From NCBI RefSeq assembly GCF_001570865.1, contig NZ_BCSM01000011.1:39907-103906 (forward strand): a stretch of 64,000 nt of DNA, read 5' to 3'. This stretch comes from Rothia kristinae NBRC 15354 (GTDB taxonomy: Bacteria > Actinomycetota > Actinomycetes > Actinomycetales > Micrococcaceae). The position numbers and the translations under genes were made by a program. The notes under the pieces are model-generated. The model had not been told where the DNA came from. It did no database searches and saw nothing but the letters and a program-made list of their open reading frames with translations. Shown piece by piece: positions 1-8,714 of the stretch (within the stretch, counting starts at the first letter, position 1; every line of letters starts with the position of its first letter).

Positions 1-943
1 GCCCCGCCACGGTGGTCAGCACGAAGTTGCGGTCCCGGAACAGCGCCATCGGCATCACCGGCTCGGCCGCGCGCAGCTCGACCGGCACGAACAGCGCCGC
101 CGCCACGACGACGGCGCCCAGCAGCCCCAGGATGGTCGGAGAGTTCCAGGCGTACTGGTTCCCGCCCCACGTCATCGCCAGCACCAGGCAGGCGGTGGCC
201 GCGGCCAGCAGGGCCATGCCCAGGACGTCGATGCGCGCCCGGCGCGTGCGCGCCCCCGCGTTGGTGTGCGGGATGAGGAACACGGCCGCGGCCAGGGCCA
301 GCGCGCCCAGGGGCACGTTCATCCAGAAGCCCCAGCGCCAGCCCGGGCCCTCGGTCAGCCACCCGCCCAGCAGGGGCCCGGCCACGGAGGAGAACGCGAA
401 CACGCCCATCAGGGCTCCCATGTACTTGCCGCGCTCGCGCGCCGGGATGACATCGGCGATCACCGCCTGGGACAGGATCATCAGGCCGCCGCCGCCCAGA
501 CCCTGCAGCCCACGGGAGACGATCAGCCCCGTCATCGACTCCGCGAGCGCACCGGTCACGGACCCGGCCGTGAAGGCGAGGATCGCGAAGATCAGCAGGG
601 GCTTGCGGCCCCAGAGGTCCCCGAGCTTGCCGTAGATCGGCATCATGATCGTGGAGACCAGGATGAACGCGGTGATCACCCAGGACATGTGCTCCACCCC
701 GTCCAGCTCCCCGACGATGGTGGGCAGGGCCGGGGAGAGCACGGTCTGGTTCAGCGAGGACATCAGCATGATCAGCATCAGCCCGATGAACAGCAGCAGG
801 ATGCTGGGGGCCGGGGCGGGATCGATGGCCCCGCCGGGCTCGGACGACGTGGCCGACTCGGCCGCCGACGACGGCGCGGGGGCGGTCTGCGGGGCGGAGG
901 CCCGGCCGGGGCGCGCGTGACGCGGGGTGTAGGTGGTGGTCAA
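1..943 (-). CDS. DHA2-family MFS drug exporter, 3' part outside window
   Basis: Proton-driven multidrug efflux pump of the 14-helix DHA2 (EmrB/LfrA-like) branch of the major facilitator superfamily, inner membrane. The visible 314 residues begin with an Ala/Pro-rich cytoplasmic leader, then helix 1 carrying the LNQTVLSPALPTI stretch typical of DHA2 exporters, the loop motif GKLGDLWGRK (motif A) and the helix 5 motif with GPLLGGWL. The C-terminal half lies beyond base 1, so the gene is partial. Start chosen is TTG at 943, because AGGAGG lies 5 nt upstream. That TTG overlaps the TGA of the upstream TetR gene as TTGA, so the two are translationally coupled and TetR very probably represses the pump. 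Substrate unknown. Confidence 0.88.
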   Translation of the reverse strand, partial: MTTTYTPRHARPGRASAPQTAPAPSSAAESATSSEPGGAIDPAPAPSILLLFIGLMLIMLMSSLNQTVLSPALPTIVGELDGVEHMSWVITAFILVSTIMMPIYGKLGDLWGRKPLLIFAILAFTAGSVTGALAESMTGLIVSRGLQGLGGGGLMILSQAVIADVIPARERGKYMGALMGVFAFSSVAGPLLGGWLTEGPGWRWGFWMNVPLGALALAAAVFLIPHTNAGARTRRARIDVLGMALLAAATACLVLAMTWGGNQYAWNSPTILGLLGAVVVAAALFVPVELRAAEPVMPMALFRDRNFVLTTVAG

Positions 944-1593
944 CGTTCCTCCTGGAGGATCTGAGAGAAGAGGGCGGCGGAGCGGGCGATCTGGGCGTCG
1001 GCCTCGTCGATCTCCCGTCCCGCACCGAAGTCGATGTGGCGCAGGATCGCCGCGGAGAGCAGGACCAGGGCCCGAACGCGGCGCACCTGCTCCGGGTCGG
1101 GCTCGGCGTCGGGCTCGGTGCGGGGCACGAGCTCTCCCCGCTCGGCGTAGGCGGCCCAGTCCATGCCCAGCAGGAACTGCTGCAGGGCCTGCTCGCAGCG
1201 CAGCATGTGGATCTTCATCCGCTGGCGCAGCTCCGGCAGCTCGCGGATGACCTCGCGCGACGCCGCGGCGGCTTCCGGGGACATGGACCCGCGCAGCACC
1301 CGCAGGAAGATCTGCGCGGCGTAGGCCGGCAGAGCGCTCTTCGCGGGGTGGGGCACGGTGCGCAGCAGCTGCTCGCTCATCTGCGGTTCGCGCAGCCCGA
1401 GGACGGCGTCCTCCTTGCTGGGGAAGTAGTTGAAGAAGGTCCGGGTGGAGACCCCCGCCTGCTCGGCGATGGACTCCGCGGTGGTGCCCTTCAGGCCCTT
1501 GGCGCGCGCCTGCTCGGCGGCGGCGGCGTGGATGGCCTCCCAGGTGCGGGTCCGGCGGCGCTCGCGCAGCGACGGCGATTCGTTTTCTTGCAC
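940..1593 (-). CDS. TetR/AcrR-family transcriptional repressor
   Basis: One-domain DNA-binding repressor of 217 aa. Residues about 10-60 form the TetR helix-turn-helix (AESIAEQAGVSTRTFFNYF, followed by SKEDAVLG); the rest is the helical ligand-binding and dimer domain. It precedes and overlaps the DHA2 exporter by 4 nt, the standard arrangement for a local efflux regulator. GTG start at 1593 has no Shine-Dalgarno, but TAAGAT on the same strand ends 6 nt before it, which predicts a leaderless mRNA beginning at the GTG. Dyads with TGCAT/ATGCA half-sites cover that -10 box, so autoregulation is likely. Ligand not predictable from sequence. Confidence 0.9.
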   Translation of the reverse strand: MQENESPSLRERRRTRTWEAIHAAAAEQARAKGLKGTTAESIAEQAGVSTRTFFNYFPSKEDAVLGLREPQMSEQLLRTVPHPAKSALPAYAAQIFLRVLRGSMSPEAAAASREVIRELPELRQRMKIHMLRCEQALQQFLLGMDWAAYAERGELVPRTEPDAEPDPEQVRRVRALVLLSAAILRHIDFGAGREIDEADAQIARSAALFSQILQEER

Positions 1594-1594
1594 T

Positions 1595-1635
1595 ACTGCA
1601 TCTTATGCACTGATGCAGTATCTGCACGAGTGCAT
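1595..1635 (-). promoter_or_regulatory. Probable TetR operator array over the tetR -10 box
   Basis: The 41 bp hold three overlapping dyads: ACTGCAT (1595-1601) with ATGCAGT (1613-1619), TGCAT (1597-1601) with ATGCA (1605-1609), and TGCACGAGTGCA (1623-1634). Half-sites of TGCAT type recur about every 8-10 bp. The minus-strand -10 hexamer TAAGAT (1600-1605) is buried inside. Binding by the adjacent TetR is inferred from position and symmetry. Confidence 0.65.
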
Positions 1636-1827
1636 CTTCTATGGGATCGGTCACCGGCTCCGCCGGCGGGTCCGTCAGAGGGCAACGCCGACGGGCGGCG
1701 GTGGGCGACGCGGGGCGGCGGGCGGGTCCGTCGGCGGACGGCGGGCGGGTCGGGCCGAGGGCGGCGGTGGCAGAATGGTGCGCCGTCGTCCTCCCCGGCC
1801 TCACTTCCCCACCGTCCCAGGAGTCCC

Positions 1828-2613
1828 GTGTCCCCGCGCCGTTCCCGCCGATCCCGCAGCCGTCCCCGCCCGCGCGTGCGGATGAGCACCCGCACCCGGT
1901 TCATCGTCACCGTGGTCGCGGTGGTGGTGCTCGCCGTCGTCGGGCTGGGCACCCGCGGGCTGGATCTGTTCCGCGGCGAGGACGGATCCGCAGATCGGTC
2001 GGGCGCGACCGCATCCCGGGCGGCCGGCCCCCTGCCCACGGGCCTCACCGCGCAGCAGGCCCTGGATTCCCTGGAGACCAAGGGCAAGGCCGCCCGGACC
2101 GGGTACTCCCGGGACGCCTTCGGCGCGCGGTGGGCGGATGTGGACCACAACGGCTGCGACACCCGCAACGACATCCTCGCCCGGGACCTGACCCAGACCA
2201 CCCTGCGCCCCGGGACCTGCAAGGTGGCCACCGGGGTGCTACAGGATCCGTACACGGGTCGGCGCATCGACTTCACCGCGGGGGCCCAGACCAGCGCGGC
2301 GGTGCAGATCGACCACGTCGTCGCCCTGTCCGACGCGTGGCAGACCGGCGCCCAGCAGCTGTCCACCGCGGACCGCATGGCCCTGGCCAACGACCCTCTG
2401 AACCTGCTGGCCGTGGACGGGCCCGCCAACAACGGCAAGTCCGACGGCGACGCCGCGACCTGGCTGCCCGAGCAGAAGTCCTTCCGCTGCGAGTACGTGG
2501 CCCGGCAGGCCGGGGTCAAGCGCAAGTACGACCTGTGGGTGACCCGTGCCGAGCGGGCCGCGATGCAGCGGGTCCTGGACACCTGCCCCGGCCAGCGCAT
2601 CCCCACCCGGTAA
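1828..2613 (+). CDS. Membrane-anchored or secreted HNH endonuclease, DUF1524 type
   Basis: About 261 aa protein with an Arg-rich cytoplasmic start, one hydrophobic segment (FIVTVVAVVVLAVVGLG, about residues 24-40) and an extracytoplasmic DUF1524/HNH-family domain. Visible domain hallmarks are YSRDAFG, the Cys-containing CDTRNDILARDL, and the catalytic-type stretch QIDHVVALSDAW followed by DPLNLLAVDGPANNGKSDGD and the conserved WLPE. Such proteins are exported nucleases in Gram-positives, probably for DNA scavenging. GTG at 1828 is favoured by AGGAG 4 nt upstream; ATG at 1882 is the alternative and lacks a ribosome site. Stands alone, convergent with the nitrilase-fold gene. Family confident, role inferred. 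Confidence 0.82.
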   Translation: MSPRRSRRSRSRPRPRVRMSTRTRFIVTVVAVVVLAVVGLGTRGLDLFRGEDGSADRSGATASRAAGPLPTGLTAQQALDSLETKGKAARTGYSRDAFGARWADVDHNGCDTRNDILARDLTQTTLRPGTCKVATGVLQDPYTGRRIDFTAGAQTSAAVQIDHVVALSDAWQTGAQQLSTADRMALANDPLNLLAVDGPANNGKSDGDAATWLPEQKSFRCEYVARQAGVKRKYDLWVTRAERAAMQRVLDTCPGQRIPTR

Positions 2614-2645
2614 CCCGCCCGGCCCGCTCCACTGGGTTTCGGGCC

Positions 2646-2702
2646 GGGTTCGTCGCTTCGGGACGGGTTATTCCGGTCCCGAAACGACGAACCCGTCCCG
2701 AA
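2646..2702. repeat. Nested long palindrome between convergent genes
   Basis: Two overlapping inverted repeats share arms. Outer arms 2646-2664 and 2676-2694 pair over 19 bp with one mismatch across an 11-nt loop; a second pair, TTCGGGACGGGTT (2657-2669) with AACCCGTCCCGAA (2690-2702), is a perfect 13 bp. The element fills the gap between two convergent stop codons, so a bidirectional terminator is one reading; it has no T-tract. Alternative pairings make two mutually exclusive folds. Confidence 0.75.
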
Positions 2703-2731
2703 CCGATCTGATCAGGGCCGGGCCGGGCCGG

Positions 2732-3544
2732 TCAGTAGCCCAGGCGGGCGTTCTCCAGCACGGGCAGAGCCTGCCGGGCCCGGGGCACCACGTCCAGATC
2801 CAGATCCACGATCTCCAGGTGCTCCCCGCCGTCCAGCTGCGCCAGGGCTTCTCCGAACGGGTCCGCGACGACGGAGTGCCCCACACCCGTGGGCGCGCCC
2901 TCCGGCACCGCGGCGCCGGTGACGGCCGGGTCCGCCTGGCCCACCGCGAGCACGATCGTGTTGCTGTCCAGGGCACGGGCCCGAGTCAGGATCTCCCACT
3001 GCCGGACCTTGCCCCCGCCGGCACCCCAGGAGGCCGCACACACGATGACCTCGGCCCCGGCGCGAGAGAGCTCAGCGAACAGCTTGGGGAAGCGCACGTC
3101 GTAGCACAGGGCCAGCCCCACCCGGTGCCCGGCGACGCTGAGCACCACGGGCTCCCGACCCGCAGCCACGGTGTCCGACTCGCGGAACCCGAAGGCGTCG
3201 TAGAGGTGGATCTTCGCGTAGTCGAAGCGCTCGCCCTCGGGGGTGTACGCCGCCAGCACGTTGCGCACCCGGGGGCTACCGGACCCGGCCGGAGCCTCCT
3301 CGAACTCCCCCGCCACGATGGTGATCTCCCGCTCGGCGGCCAGCCACATCAGCTCGGTCTTCCAGTGCTCGGCATGCTCCCGGGCCGCACCCAGCAGGTC
3401 GTGGCCGAACCCGATCATCGTGGCTTCCGGGAAGACGACGAGCTGCGCACCGGCGGCCGCGGCGCGCTCGGTGTGCTCGCGGACCAGGGCGAGATTCCCC
3501 GCGACGTCGGCGGTGGTGCTGATCTGGGCGATGGCGGCTCTCAT
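2732..3544 (-). CDS. Carbon-nitrogen hydrolase (nitrilase superfamily)
   Basis: Cytoplasmic C-N hydrolase of 270 aa, close to the family size. The Glu-Lys-Cys triad is visible: E40 in VVFPEATMIGF, K111 in DYAKIHLYD and C147 in ALCYDVRFPKLF. The CYDVRFP form of the nucleophile elbow is typical of the omega-amidase/deaminated-glutathione-amidase branch (Nit1/Nit2 relatives) rather than of true nitrilases, so hydrolysis of a small amide is the likely reaction; the substrate is not decided. ATG at 3544 begins exactly at the conserved MRAAIAQIS strand. Monocistronic, divergent from the polysaccharide-like gene. Confidence 0.87.
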   Translation of the reverse strand: MRAAIAQISTTADVAGNLALVREHTERAAAAGAQLVVFPEATMIGFGHDLLGAAREHAEHWKTELMWLAAEREITIVAGEFEEAPAGSGSPRVRNVLAAYTPEGERFDYAKIHLYDAFGFRESDTVAAGREPVVLSVAGHRVGLALCYDVRFPKLFAELSRAGAEVIVCAASWGAGGGKVRQWEILTRARALDSNTIVLAVGQADPAVTGAAVPEGAPTGVGHSVVADPFGEALAQLDGGEHLEIVDLDLDVVPRARQALPVLENARLGY

Positions 3545-3676
3545 GCCTCCACCCTGCCACGTCCGTCCGGGACCCGCGCACAGGGGCCGGGACCGGCCCC
3601 CGAGGCATGACGCCCGGGACTGGATCCCCGGGCCGGGCAGCGGGCACGGCACAGAATCCGCACAGCGACCCTCCGA

Positions 3677-3682
3677 TAGACT
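3677..3682 (+). promoter_or_regulatory. Candidate -10 box TAGACT for the 3817 gene
   Basis: TAGACT, a good TAnnnT -10, lies about 135 nt before the GTG start at 3817 in the gap after the divergent nitrilase-fold gene. No convincing -35 was seen. It would leave a leader of roughly 125 nt with no recognised riboswitch. Confidence 0.35.
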
Positions 3683-3816
3683 CGCCCGAGGCGCACCGAT
3701 GCCCGCACCCCGGTTACGCCCGGGCCGCAGACCCCCACGGGCGGCCCCGGAGCGCCTCCGGGGCGGACGCGGAAGCACCCGGACCATCGCACCCCATTCG
3801 CACCAGGACACACACT

Positions 3817-4968
3817 GTGGACATCCAGAACCACTTCTACGGCCACTCCGCCGCCTACGCCGCCCACGCGGGCCTGTCGGCACCACGCCACATCGCCGGT
3901 CTGGTGCAGCACGGGTGGACGCCCACCTCCCCGGTGCGCAGCCACTTCACGGAGCTGACCTCCGCCGCACCAGCCGGAGGGCTGTTCGTGTGGTCCCACG
4001 GTTCCCGGGCCTGGGATCCCGCACGGGATGAGGAGGAGACCGGATACCGGAGCACAGCCATCGGGGCGCCGTTCCTGTACCTGGCGGACCAGGTGCGCGC
4101 CCGCGGGGCGATGCCGGAGCGCACGATCCCCACCGTCGTCGTCCCCTTCCACGGCTCCAAGATCTTCCAGCTGGAAGGCGACCAGTCCGTGTACGCCCGC
4201 CAGGTCTACGAGAAGGAGGGCCCGGCCGTGGTCTGCCTCCACGTGGATGACATGGAGCACGAGGAGATCGTGCGCGCCTGGACCGACGCCGGGCACCGGG
4301 TGACCACCTGCGGTCAGCGCCGGGACCCGGAGTTCCTCTCCCGCAACCTGTGGCTGCTGGCCTCCGCACGCAAGGTGGTCACCAACCGGGTGGCCACGGC
4401 CTCGTTCTACGCCGCAGCCCTGGGCACCCCCGTGCACACCTACGGGCCCTTCTACTCCGTGCGCAACGCCGCCGCGACGGATCCTGACGAGGCCGCGATG
4501 CGCGCCATGTTCCCGGAGTTCTTCGCCGAGCAGCCGGACCAGGAGGCGCTGCGGCGGATCGCCGAGGTGGAGCTCGGCCGCCCCTGGATGCGCCGCCCCG
4601 AGGAGCTGACGCGCCTGCTCGGCTGGGACGGGTCCACCCTGCGCCCGGCGCTGCAGTACTGGCTGACCGGGCCGGTGGACAAGGCCCTGAAGGTCCTGGG
4701 ACTGCGGACCAGCGCGGTCACGACCCCGCAGAGCCCCACCCACGACGGGCAGGCATCGGACCCGACCCCCGCTCCGGCGGTCCCGAACCGGACGGAGCCG
4801 AACGCGGGCGGGGAGCCGGCGGAGCCGAGCGCCGGCCCGAAGCCGCACCCCCTGGCGTTCCTGCGCCACCCGCTGCAGCATCTGCCCGAGCGCCTGCCCC
4901 GGAGCACCTACCCGCAGGCCGTGGCGCCTGGCATTGAGGACGCCCCGGCGGGGAGCCGCCGGGCATGA
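3817..4968 (+). CDS. Uncharacterised protein, possibly surface-polysaccharide related
   Basis: 383 aa, soluble, no signal peptide. I do not recognise a named family with certainty. Residues about 30-260 read as a two-lobed alpha/beta protein (VVVPFHGSKIFQLEG; AVVCLHVDD; TCGQRRDPEFLSRN; KVVTNRVATASFYAAALG followed by PVHTYGPFYS), a pattern reminiscent of GT-B/CDP-glycerol-type transferases where a late Thr-rich loop and a GxPV strand sit in the second Rossmann lobe. The last 90 residues are Pro/Glu/Ala-rich and low complexity. GTG start at 3817 has AGGA 8 nt upstream. Its TGA overlaps the ATG of the flippase gene by 4 nt, the main reason to link it to glycan assembly. Function inferred only. 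Confidence 0.6.
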   Translation: MDIQNHFYGHSAAYAAHAGLSAPRHIAGLVQHGWTPTSPVRSHFTELTSAAPAGGLFVWSHGSRAWDPARDEEETGYRSTAIGAPFLYLADQVRARGAMPERTIPTVVVPFHGSKIFQLEGDQSVYARQVYEKEGPAVVCLHVDDMEHEEIVRAWTDAGHRVTTCGQRRDPEFLSRNLWLLASARKVVTNRVATASFYAAALGTPVHTYGPFYSVRNAAATDPDEAAMRAMFPEFFAEQPDQEALRRIAEVELGRPWMRRPEELTRLLGWDGSTLRPALQYWLTGPVDKALKVLGLRTSAVTTPQSPTHDGQASDPTPAPAVPNRTEPNAGGEPAEPSAGPKPHPLAFLRHPLQHLPERLPRSTYPQAVAPGIEDAPAGSRRA

Positions 4969-6395
4969 GCCGCACCCCGCCCTGGGCCGAGCCCGCCCCG
5001 GAGCCCGCCGAACCCCTCGGCGTCCCGGGCCCGGTGGGTCCCGTCCAGCCGTCGAGCCCGCAGCCCCGGACCGCGCAGACCACCCCCGTCGGGTCCCCGC
5101 GCCGGGGCCTCCCCCCGCGGGTGGTGCCGTACCTGTACCTCATCGCCTCGGCGGTGCAGGGCATGGCCGCGGTGCTCGTGCAGCCGTTCTCCATCCACCT
5201 GTTCGGCGGGGTCCGCTCCCCCGGGTGGAACTCCGCCTCCTTCGCGATCTCGGTGATGCAGGTGGGCCTCGTCGCCTTCTCCGCGGGCTTCCCGCTGGCC
5301 ATCACCCGCGCCTGGCTGGAACCCGGCGACGGTCCCCGCAACGCCCGAGCGATCAACGGCTTCAACGTGCTGCTCGCGGTGCTCGGCGGCGCCCTCGGAC
5401 TCGGCATCGCCGCCCTGGCCGGCGCCCCTGCCTACCTGCTGGCCTCGATCTGGTCCATGGCGGCCCTGGCCGTCGTGGTCGCCGCCCAGGCCCAGCTGCG
5501 CGCCCAGGCCCGCCCCCTGACCTTCGCGGCCCTGGCCGCCGGCTCCTCGCTGATCGCCCACCTGTTCGGTCTCACCGCCATCGCCCTGTTCGGCGCCCAT
5601 GCCGCGGTGTTCATGGGCGGCTTCGCCGTCTCCACGACCCTCACGGCCCTCGCCGGGATCCTCCTGACCCGCCCCACCGCACCGCAGAGGGCATGGGGTG
5701 CGGTGAAGACAGCGGTGGTGGCCGGGGCGCCCCTGCTGCCGCACTCCTTCGCGATCATCCTGCTGATGCAGGGCGACTCCATCCTGCTCAAGCGCCTGGC
5801 CTCCCCCGGGGAGACCGGGGTCTACCTGGCCGCGCTCGTCTTCGCCCAGGGGCCCATCGCGGTGCTAGCCGGACTGAACAACGCCTGGTCCGCGACCGTC
5901 CTGAAGGCCTCCCACGGGGACCCGGCCGAGTTCGAGCGGATCTCCCGGTCCACCCTGCGCACCGCGACCCGGCTCGGAGCGCTGATGGCGGTGCTCGGGT
6001 CCATCGGCGCGCCCCTGGGGATCCTCGTGCTGGCCCAGGGCAACCCGGACACCACCCGCGTGGCCGTCGTCCTGCCGGTGCTGGGCATCGGCTACGCCCT
6101 GTACCTGGTCTCCACCAACATCCTGTTCGGGCGGCTGCGCACCACCGCGTTCTACTGGGTGACCCCGGCCGTCGTCGTGCTCGCCGCCGCGGCCGCCGCC
6201 TGGCCGGCCTCCCGCGACGCCCTGGTGGGGGTCGCGTGGGCGAAGGTCGCGGCCTTCACTCTGCTGGGTCTGGCCTATGCGTGGAACGCCCGCAAGGACG
6301 TCGCTCTGCCGATGCTGCGCACCGTGGGGCTGGTGGCCGCAGCGGGGCTCGTCGCCGCCGCAGTCCTCGCCGTCTACACGCTGCTGCTGGCCTGA
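4965..6395 (+). CDS. Oligosaccharide flippase-like membrane protein (MOP/Wzx type)
   Basis: Polytopic inner-membrane protein of 476 aa with about 12-14 hydrophobic segments after a 45-residue Pro-rich cytoplasmic start. Architecture matches the MOP superfamily (Wzx, MurJ, MATE), which move lipid-linked sugars or peptidoglycan precursors across the membrane. Recognisable traits are GNPDTTRVAVVLPVLGIGYA-like late helices and the mid-protein LLPHSFAIILLMQGDSILL, the position where Wzx/MurJ proteins re-enter the second bundle. Starts inside the stop codon of the preceding gene (ATGA), so co-translated with it; no glycosyltransferase cluster surrounds the pair. The transported lipid-linked substrate is unknown. 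Confidence 0.72.
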   Translation: MSRTPPWAEPAPEPAEPLGVPGPVGPVQPSSPQPRTAQTTPVGSPRRGLPPRVVPYLYLIASAVQGMAAVLVQPFSIHLFGGVRSPGWNSASFAISVMQVGLVAFSAGFPLAITRAWLEPGDGPRNARAINGFNVLLAVLGGALGLGIAALAGAPAYLLASIWSMAALAVVVAAQAQLRAQARPLTFAALAAGSSLIAHLFGLTAIALFGAHAAVFMGGFAVSTTLTALAGILLTRPTAPQRAWGAVKTAVVAGAPLLPHSFAIILLMQGDSILLKRLASPGETGVYLAALVFAQGPIAVLAGLNNAWSATVLKASHGDPAEFERISRSTLRTATRLGALMAVLGSIGAPLGILVLAQGNPDTTRVAVVLPVLGIGYALYLVSTNILFGRLRTTAFYWVTPAVVVLAAAAAAWPASRDALVGVAWAKVAAFTLLGLAYAWNARKDVALPMLRTVGLVAAAGLVAAAVLAVYTLLLA

Positions 6396-6428
6396 ACCGG
6401 GCACCGGGACCAGCCCCGGCCCACCCAC

Positions 6429-7250
6429 TCAGTCCAGCAGGGATTCCAGGACGACGGCCGCGCCGTCCTCGTACACGCTGGGCGCCACCTCGTCGGCCAC
6501 CGCCCGCACGCCCTGCGCGGCCTGGCCCATCGCGACCCCGCGCCCGGCCCACGTGAGCATCTCGACGTCGTTGAAGCCGTCCCCCACCGCGACGGTGCGC
6601 TCGCGCGGGATGCCCAGCCGCGAGCGGATCTGCTCCAGCGCGGAGGCCTTGGACACCCCGTGCGCGGCCACATCCAGCCACGGCGTCCACCCCACCGCGT
6701 AGGCGACCCCGTGCAGCCCGGCCCGCTCGATCGCCTCGGTGAAGTCCTCCAGGTCCAGCTCCTCGGAGAAGACCACCACGCGCACCGCGGACATGCTCGC
6801 CAGCTCCTCGAAGCCCACCACCCGGGCGGGCGCGCCGAAGCTGGCGTCGTGCACCGGGACCGTGGACCAGAACGCCCCCTCGGCGGTCTCCAGGGCGAAG
6901 CGAGCCCCCGGCACGGCCTCGCGCAGGGTGCGCAGGGCCGGTTCGGGGCGGAACTCGGCGGCGTCGATCACCGCGTACCCGCCGGGGGCCTCGGCGTCGA
7001 TGCGCAGGGTGATCCCGCCGTTGGAGGCCACCGCGTAGCCGCGGGTGATCCCGGCCAGCTCCACCACGGGCAGGGCCGCGGCCCGGGAGCGCCCGGTGGC
7101 GATGACCACGTGGTGTCCGGCCGCGACCACCGCCTGCACGGCCCGGCGCACCCGGGCGGACATCGCGCCGTCGTGATCCACCAGGGTGCCGTCCACGTCC
7201 AGGGCCACCAGGTGGGGTCCCGACGCCGGGCTTCGGGGCGCGGAGGTCAC
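6429..7250 (-). CDS. HAD-superfamily Cof-type phosphatase
   Basis: 273 aa cytosolic HAD hydrolase of the Cof/YidA (class IIB) group. Motif I is [11 protein letters not shown] (nucleophile Asp near residue 18), motif [10 protein letters not shown], the cap domain follows, then the Lys of [10 protein letters not shown] (motif III) and motif [17 protein letters not shown]. Such enzymes dephosphorylate sugar phosphates or nucleotides; substrate not predictable. GTG start at 7250 overlaps the serS TGA as GTGA, so it is translated from the serS message. A second paralogue of the same group lies at 28021-28857. Confidence 0.88.
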   Translation of the reverse strand: MTSAPRSPASGPHLVALDVDGTLVDHDGAMSARVRRAVQAVVAAGHHVVIATGRSRAAALPVVELAGITRGYAVASNGGITLRIDAEAPGGYAVIDAAEFRPEPALRTLREAVPGARFALETAEGAFWSTVPVHDASFGAPARVVGFEELASMSAVRVVVFSEELDLEDFTEAIERAGLHGVAYAVGWTPWLDVAAHGVSKASALEQIRSRLGIPRERTVAVGDGFNDVEMLTWAGRGVAMGQAAQGVRAVADEVAPSVYEDGAAVVLESLLD

Positions 7251-8581
7251 CGGCTCCCGGCCTCGCGCACCGCCGGGATGACCTCCAGGCCGCCCAGGTA
7301 GGGGCGCAGCGCCTCCGGGATGCGCACGGAGCCGTCCGCCTGCTGATGGGTCTCCAGGATCGCCACCAGCCAGCGGGTCGTGGCGAGGGTCCCGTTGAGG
7401 GTCGCGACCATGCGGGTCCCGCCTTTCTTCCCCTCCGCGCCCTCGGGGGTGCGCTCGCGGATGTTCAGGCGCCGGGCCTGGTAGGTGGTGCAGTTGGAGG
7501 TGGAGGTCAGCTCGCGGTACGTGCCCTGGGTGGGCACCCACGCCTCGCAGTCGAACTTGCGGGCCGCGGAGGAGCCGAGGTCCCCGGCGGCGGTGTCGAT
7601 GACGCGGTAGGACAGCTCGCACAGGCCGAGCATCTCCTCCTCCCAGGCGAGCATCTGGGCGTGCATCGCCTCGGCGTCCTCCACCCGGGCGTAGACGAAC
7701 ATCTCCGCTTTGTTGAACTGGTGCACGCGGATGATGCCGCGGGTGTCCTTGCCCGCGGACCCGGCTTCGCGCCGGTAGCAGGTGGACCAGCCCAGGTACT
7801 TCAGGGGCCCGTCGGACAGGTCGATGATCTCGTCCGCGTGGTACCCGGCGATCGCGACCTCGGAGGTGCCCACCAGGTAGAGGTCATCGCGCTCGAGGCG
7901 GTAGATCTCGTCGTCGTGCTTGACGTTGAAGCCGGTGCCGGCCATGGTCTCCGGGCGCACCAGGGTGGGGGTGGTGAGCATGGTGAAGCCGCGTCGGCTC
8001 GCGTAGTCCAGGGCCATGGTGAGCAGGGCCTGCTCCAGGCGGGCCACGTGGCCTTTGAGGAAGTAGAAGCGGGCCCCGGAGACCTTGGCGCCGCGGGCCA
8101 TGTCGATGCCGTCCACGATCTCGCCGATCTCCAGGTGGTCCCGGGGGGCGAACCCCTCGGCCTCGAAGTCTCGCGGCTGTCCGACGGTCTTGACGACCTC
8201 GAAGTCCTCCTCGCCGCCGGTGGGCACCCCGTCGATGATGAGGTTCTCCATGCGGGAGGTCAGCTCGTCCTGGTCCCGCTGGGCCTGCTCGGCGCGGGCC
8301 TCGGCCTCCTTGACCTGACCGGCCAGCTGGGCCGCCTGGGCCTTGGCCTGCTCGAAGGCGCCCTGCTGGGAGGGGTCCTTCTTCGCGGCCCCGGCGAGCC
8401 GGCCGATGTCCTTGCTGGCGGCCTTCTGCTCGGCGCGCAGGGACTCGAACTCGCTGATGGCCTGCCGACGGGAGGCGTCGGCCTCCAGGATGCGGTCCAC
8501 CAGCTCGACGTCGGCCTGGCGGGCGCGCTGGGAGGCTCGGAAGAGGTCGGGGTTCTCACGCAGAAGACTGAGGTCGATCAC
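7247..8581 (-). CDS. serS: Seryl-tRNA synthetase
   Basis: Charges tRNA-Ser with serine (class II aminoacyl-tRNA synthetase), 444 aa. Residues 1-115 form the two-helix coiled-coil arm that grips the tRNA long arm (Ala/Glu/Gln-rich, [16 protein letters not shown]). The catalytic core shows motif 2 ([17 protein letters not shown]) and motif 3 ([19 protein letters not shown]), plus the [14 protein letters not shown] serine-site strand. GTG start at 8581 lacks a ribosome site, but TAGGTT ends 6 nt upstream on the same strand, predicting a leaderless transcript. Followed by the coupled HAD gene. Divergent from the lipid kinase gene. Confidence 0.97.
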   Translation of the reverse strand: MIDLSLLRENPDLFRASQRARQADVELVDRILEADASRRQAISEFESLRAEQKAASKDIGRLAGAAKKDPSQQGAFEQAKAQAAQLAGQVKEAEARAEQAQRDQDELTSRMENLIIDGVPTGGEEDFEVVKTVGQPRDFEAEGFAPRDHLEIGEIVDGIDMARGAKVSGARFYFLKGHVARLEQALLTMALDYASRRGFTMLTTPTLVRPETMAGTGFNVKHDDEIYRLERDDLYLVGTSEVAIAGYHADEIIDLSDGPLKYLGWSTCYRREAGSAGKDTRGIIRVHQFNKAEMFVYARVEDAEAMHAQMLAWEEEMLGLCELSYRVIDTAAGDLGSSAARKFDCEAWVPTQGTYRELTSTSNCTTYQARRLNIRERTPEGAEGKKGGTRMVATLNGTLATTRWLVAILETHQQADGSVRIPEALRPYLGGLEVIPAVREAGSR

Positions 8582-8587
8582 GCCCCC

Positions 8588-8593
8588 AACCTA
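8588..8593 (-). promoter_or_regulatory. serS -10 box, leaderless start
   Basis: Minus-strand TAGGTT, 6 nt before the serS GTG at 8581, the spacing at which transcription would begin on the start codon itself. No ribosome-binding site intervenes. A -10 for the divergent lipid kinase (TAGCCT, 8702-8707, 7 nt before ATG 8715) has the same geometry. Confidence 0.6.
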
Positions 8594-8714
8594 CCGCACG
8601 GCCGTCCGCGTCGAGCGGCCTCCCCCGGGGCCGGCTCTGCCGCTCTCGGCGACAGGTCCCGCCGGCGAGGGGCAGGCCGCCCCTTCCGCTCGCCCCTCAC
8701 GTAGCCTGGGAGAC

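Noticed and set aside
1036..2613. Long plus-strand frame of 525 codons running from inside the TetR gene into the DUF1524 gene
   Set aside because: Its first half is the antisense of the TetR gene; only the part from 1828 has domain content and a ribosome site.
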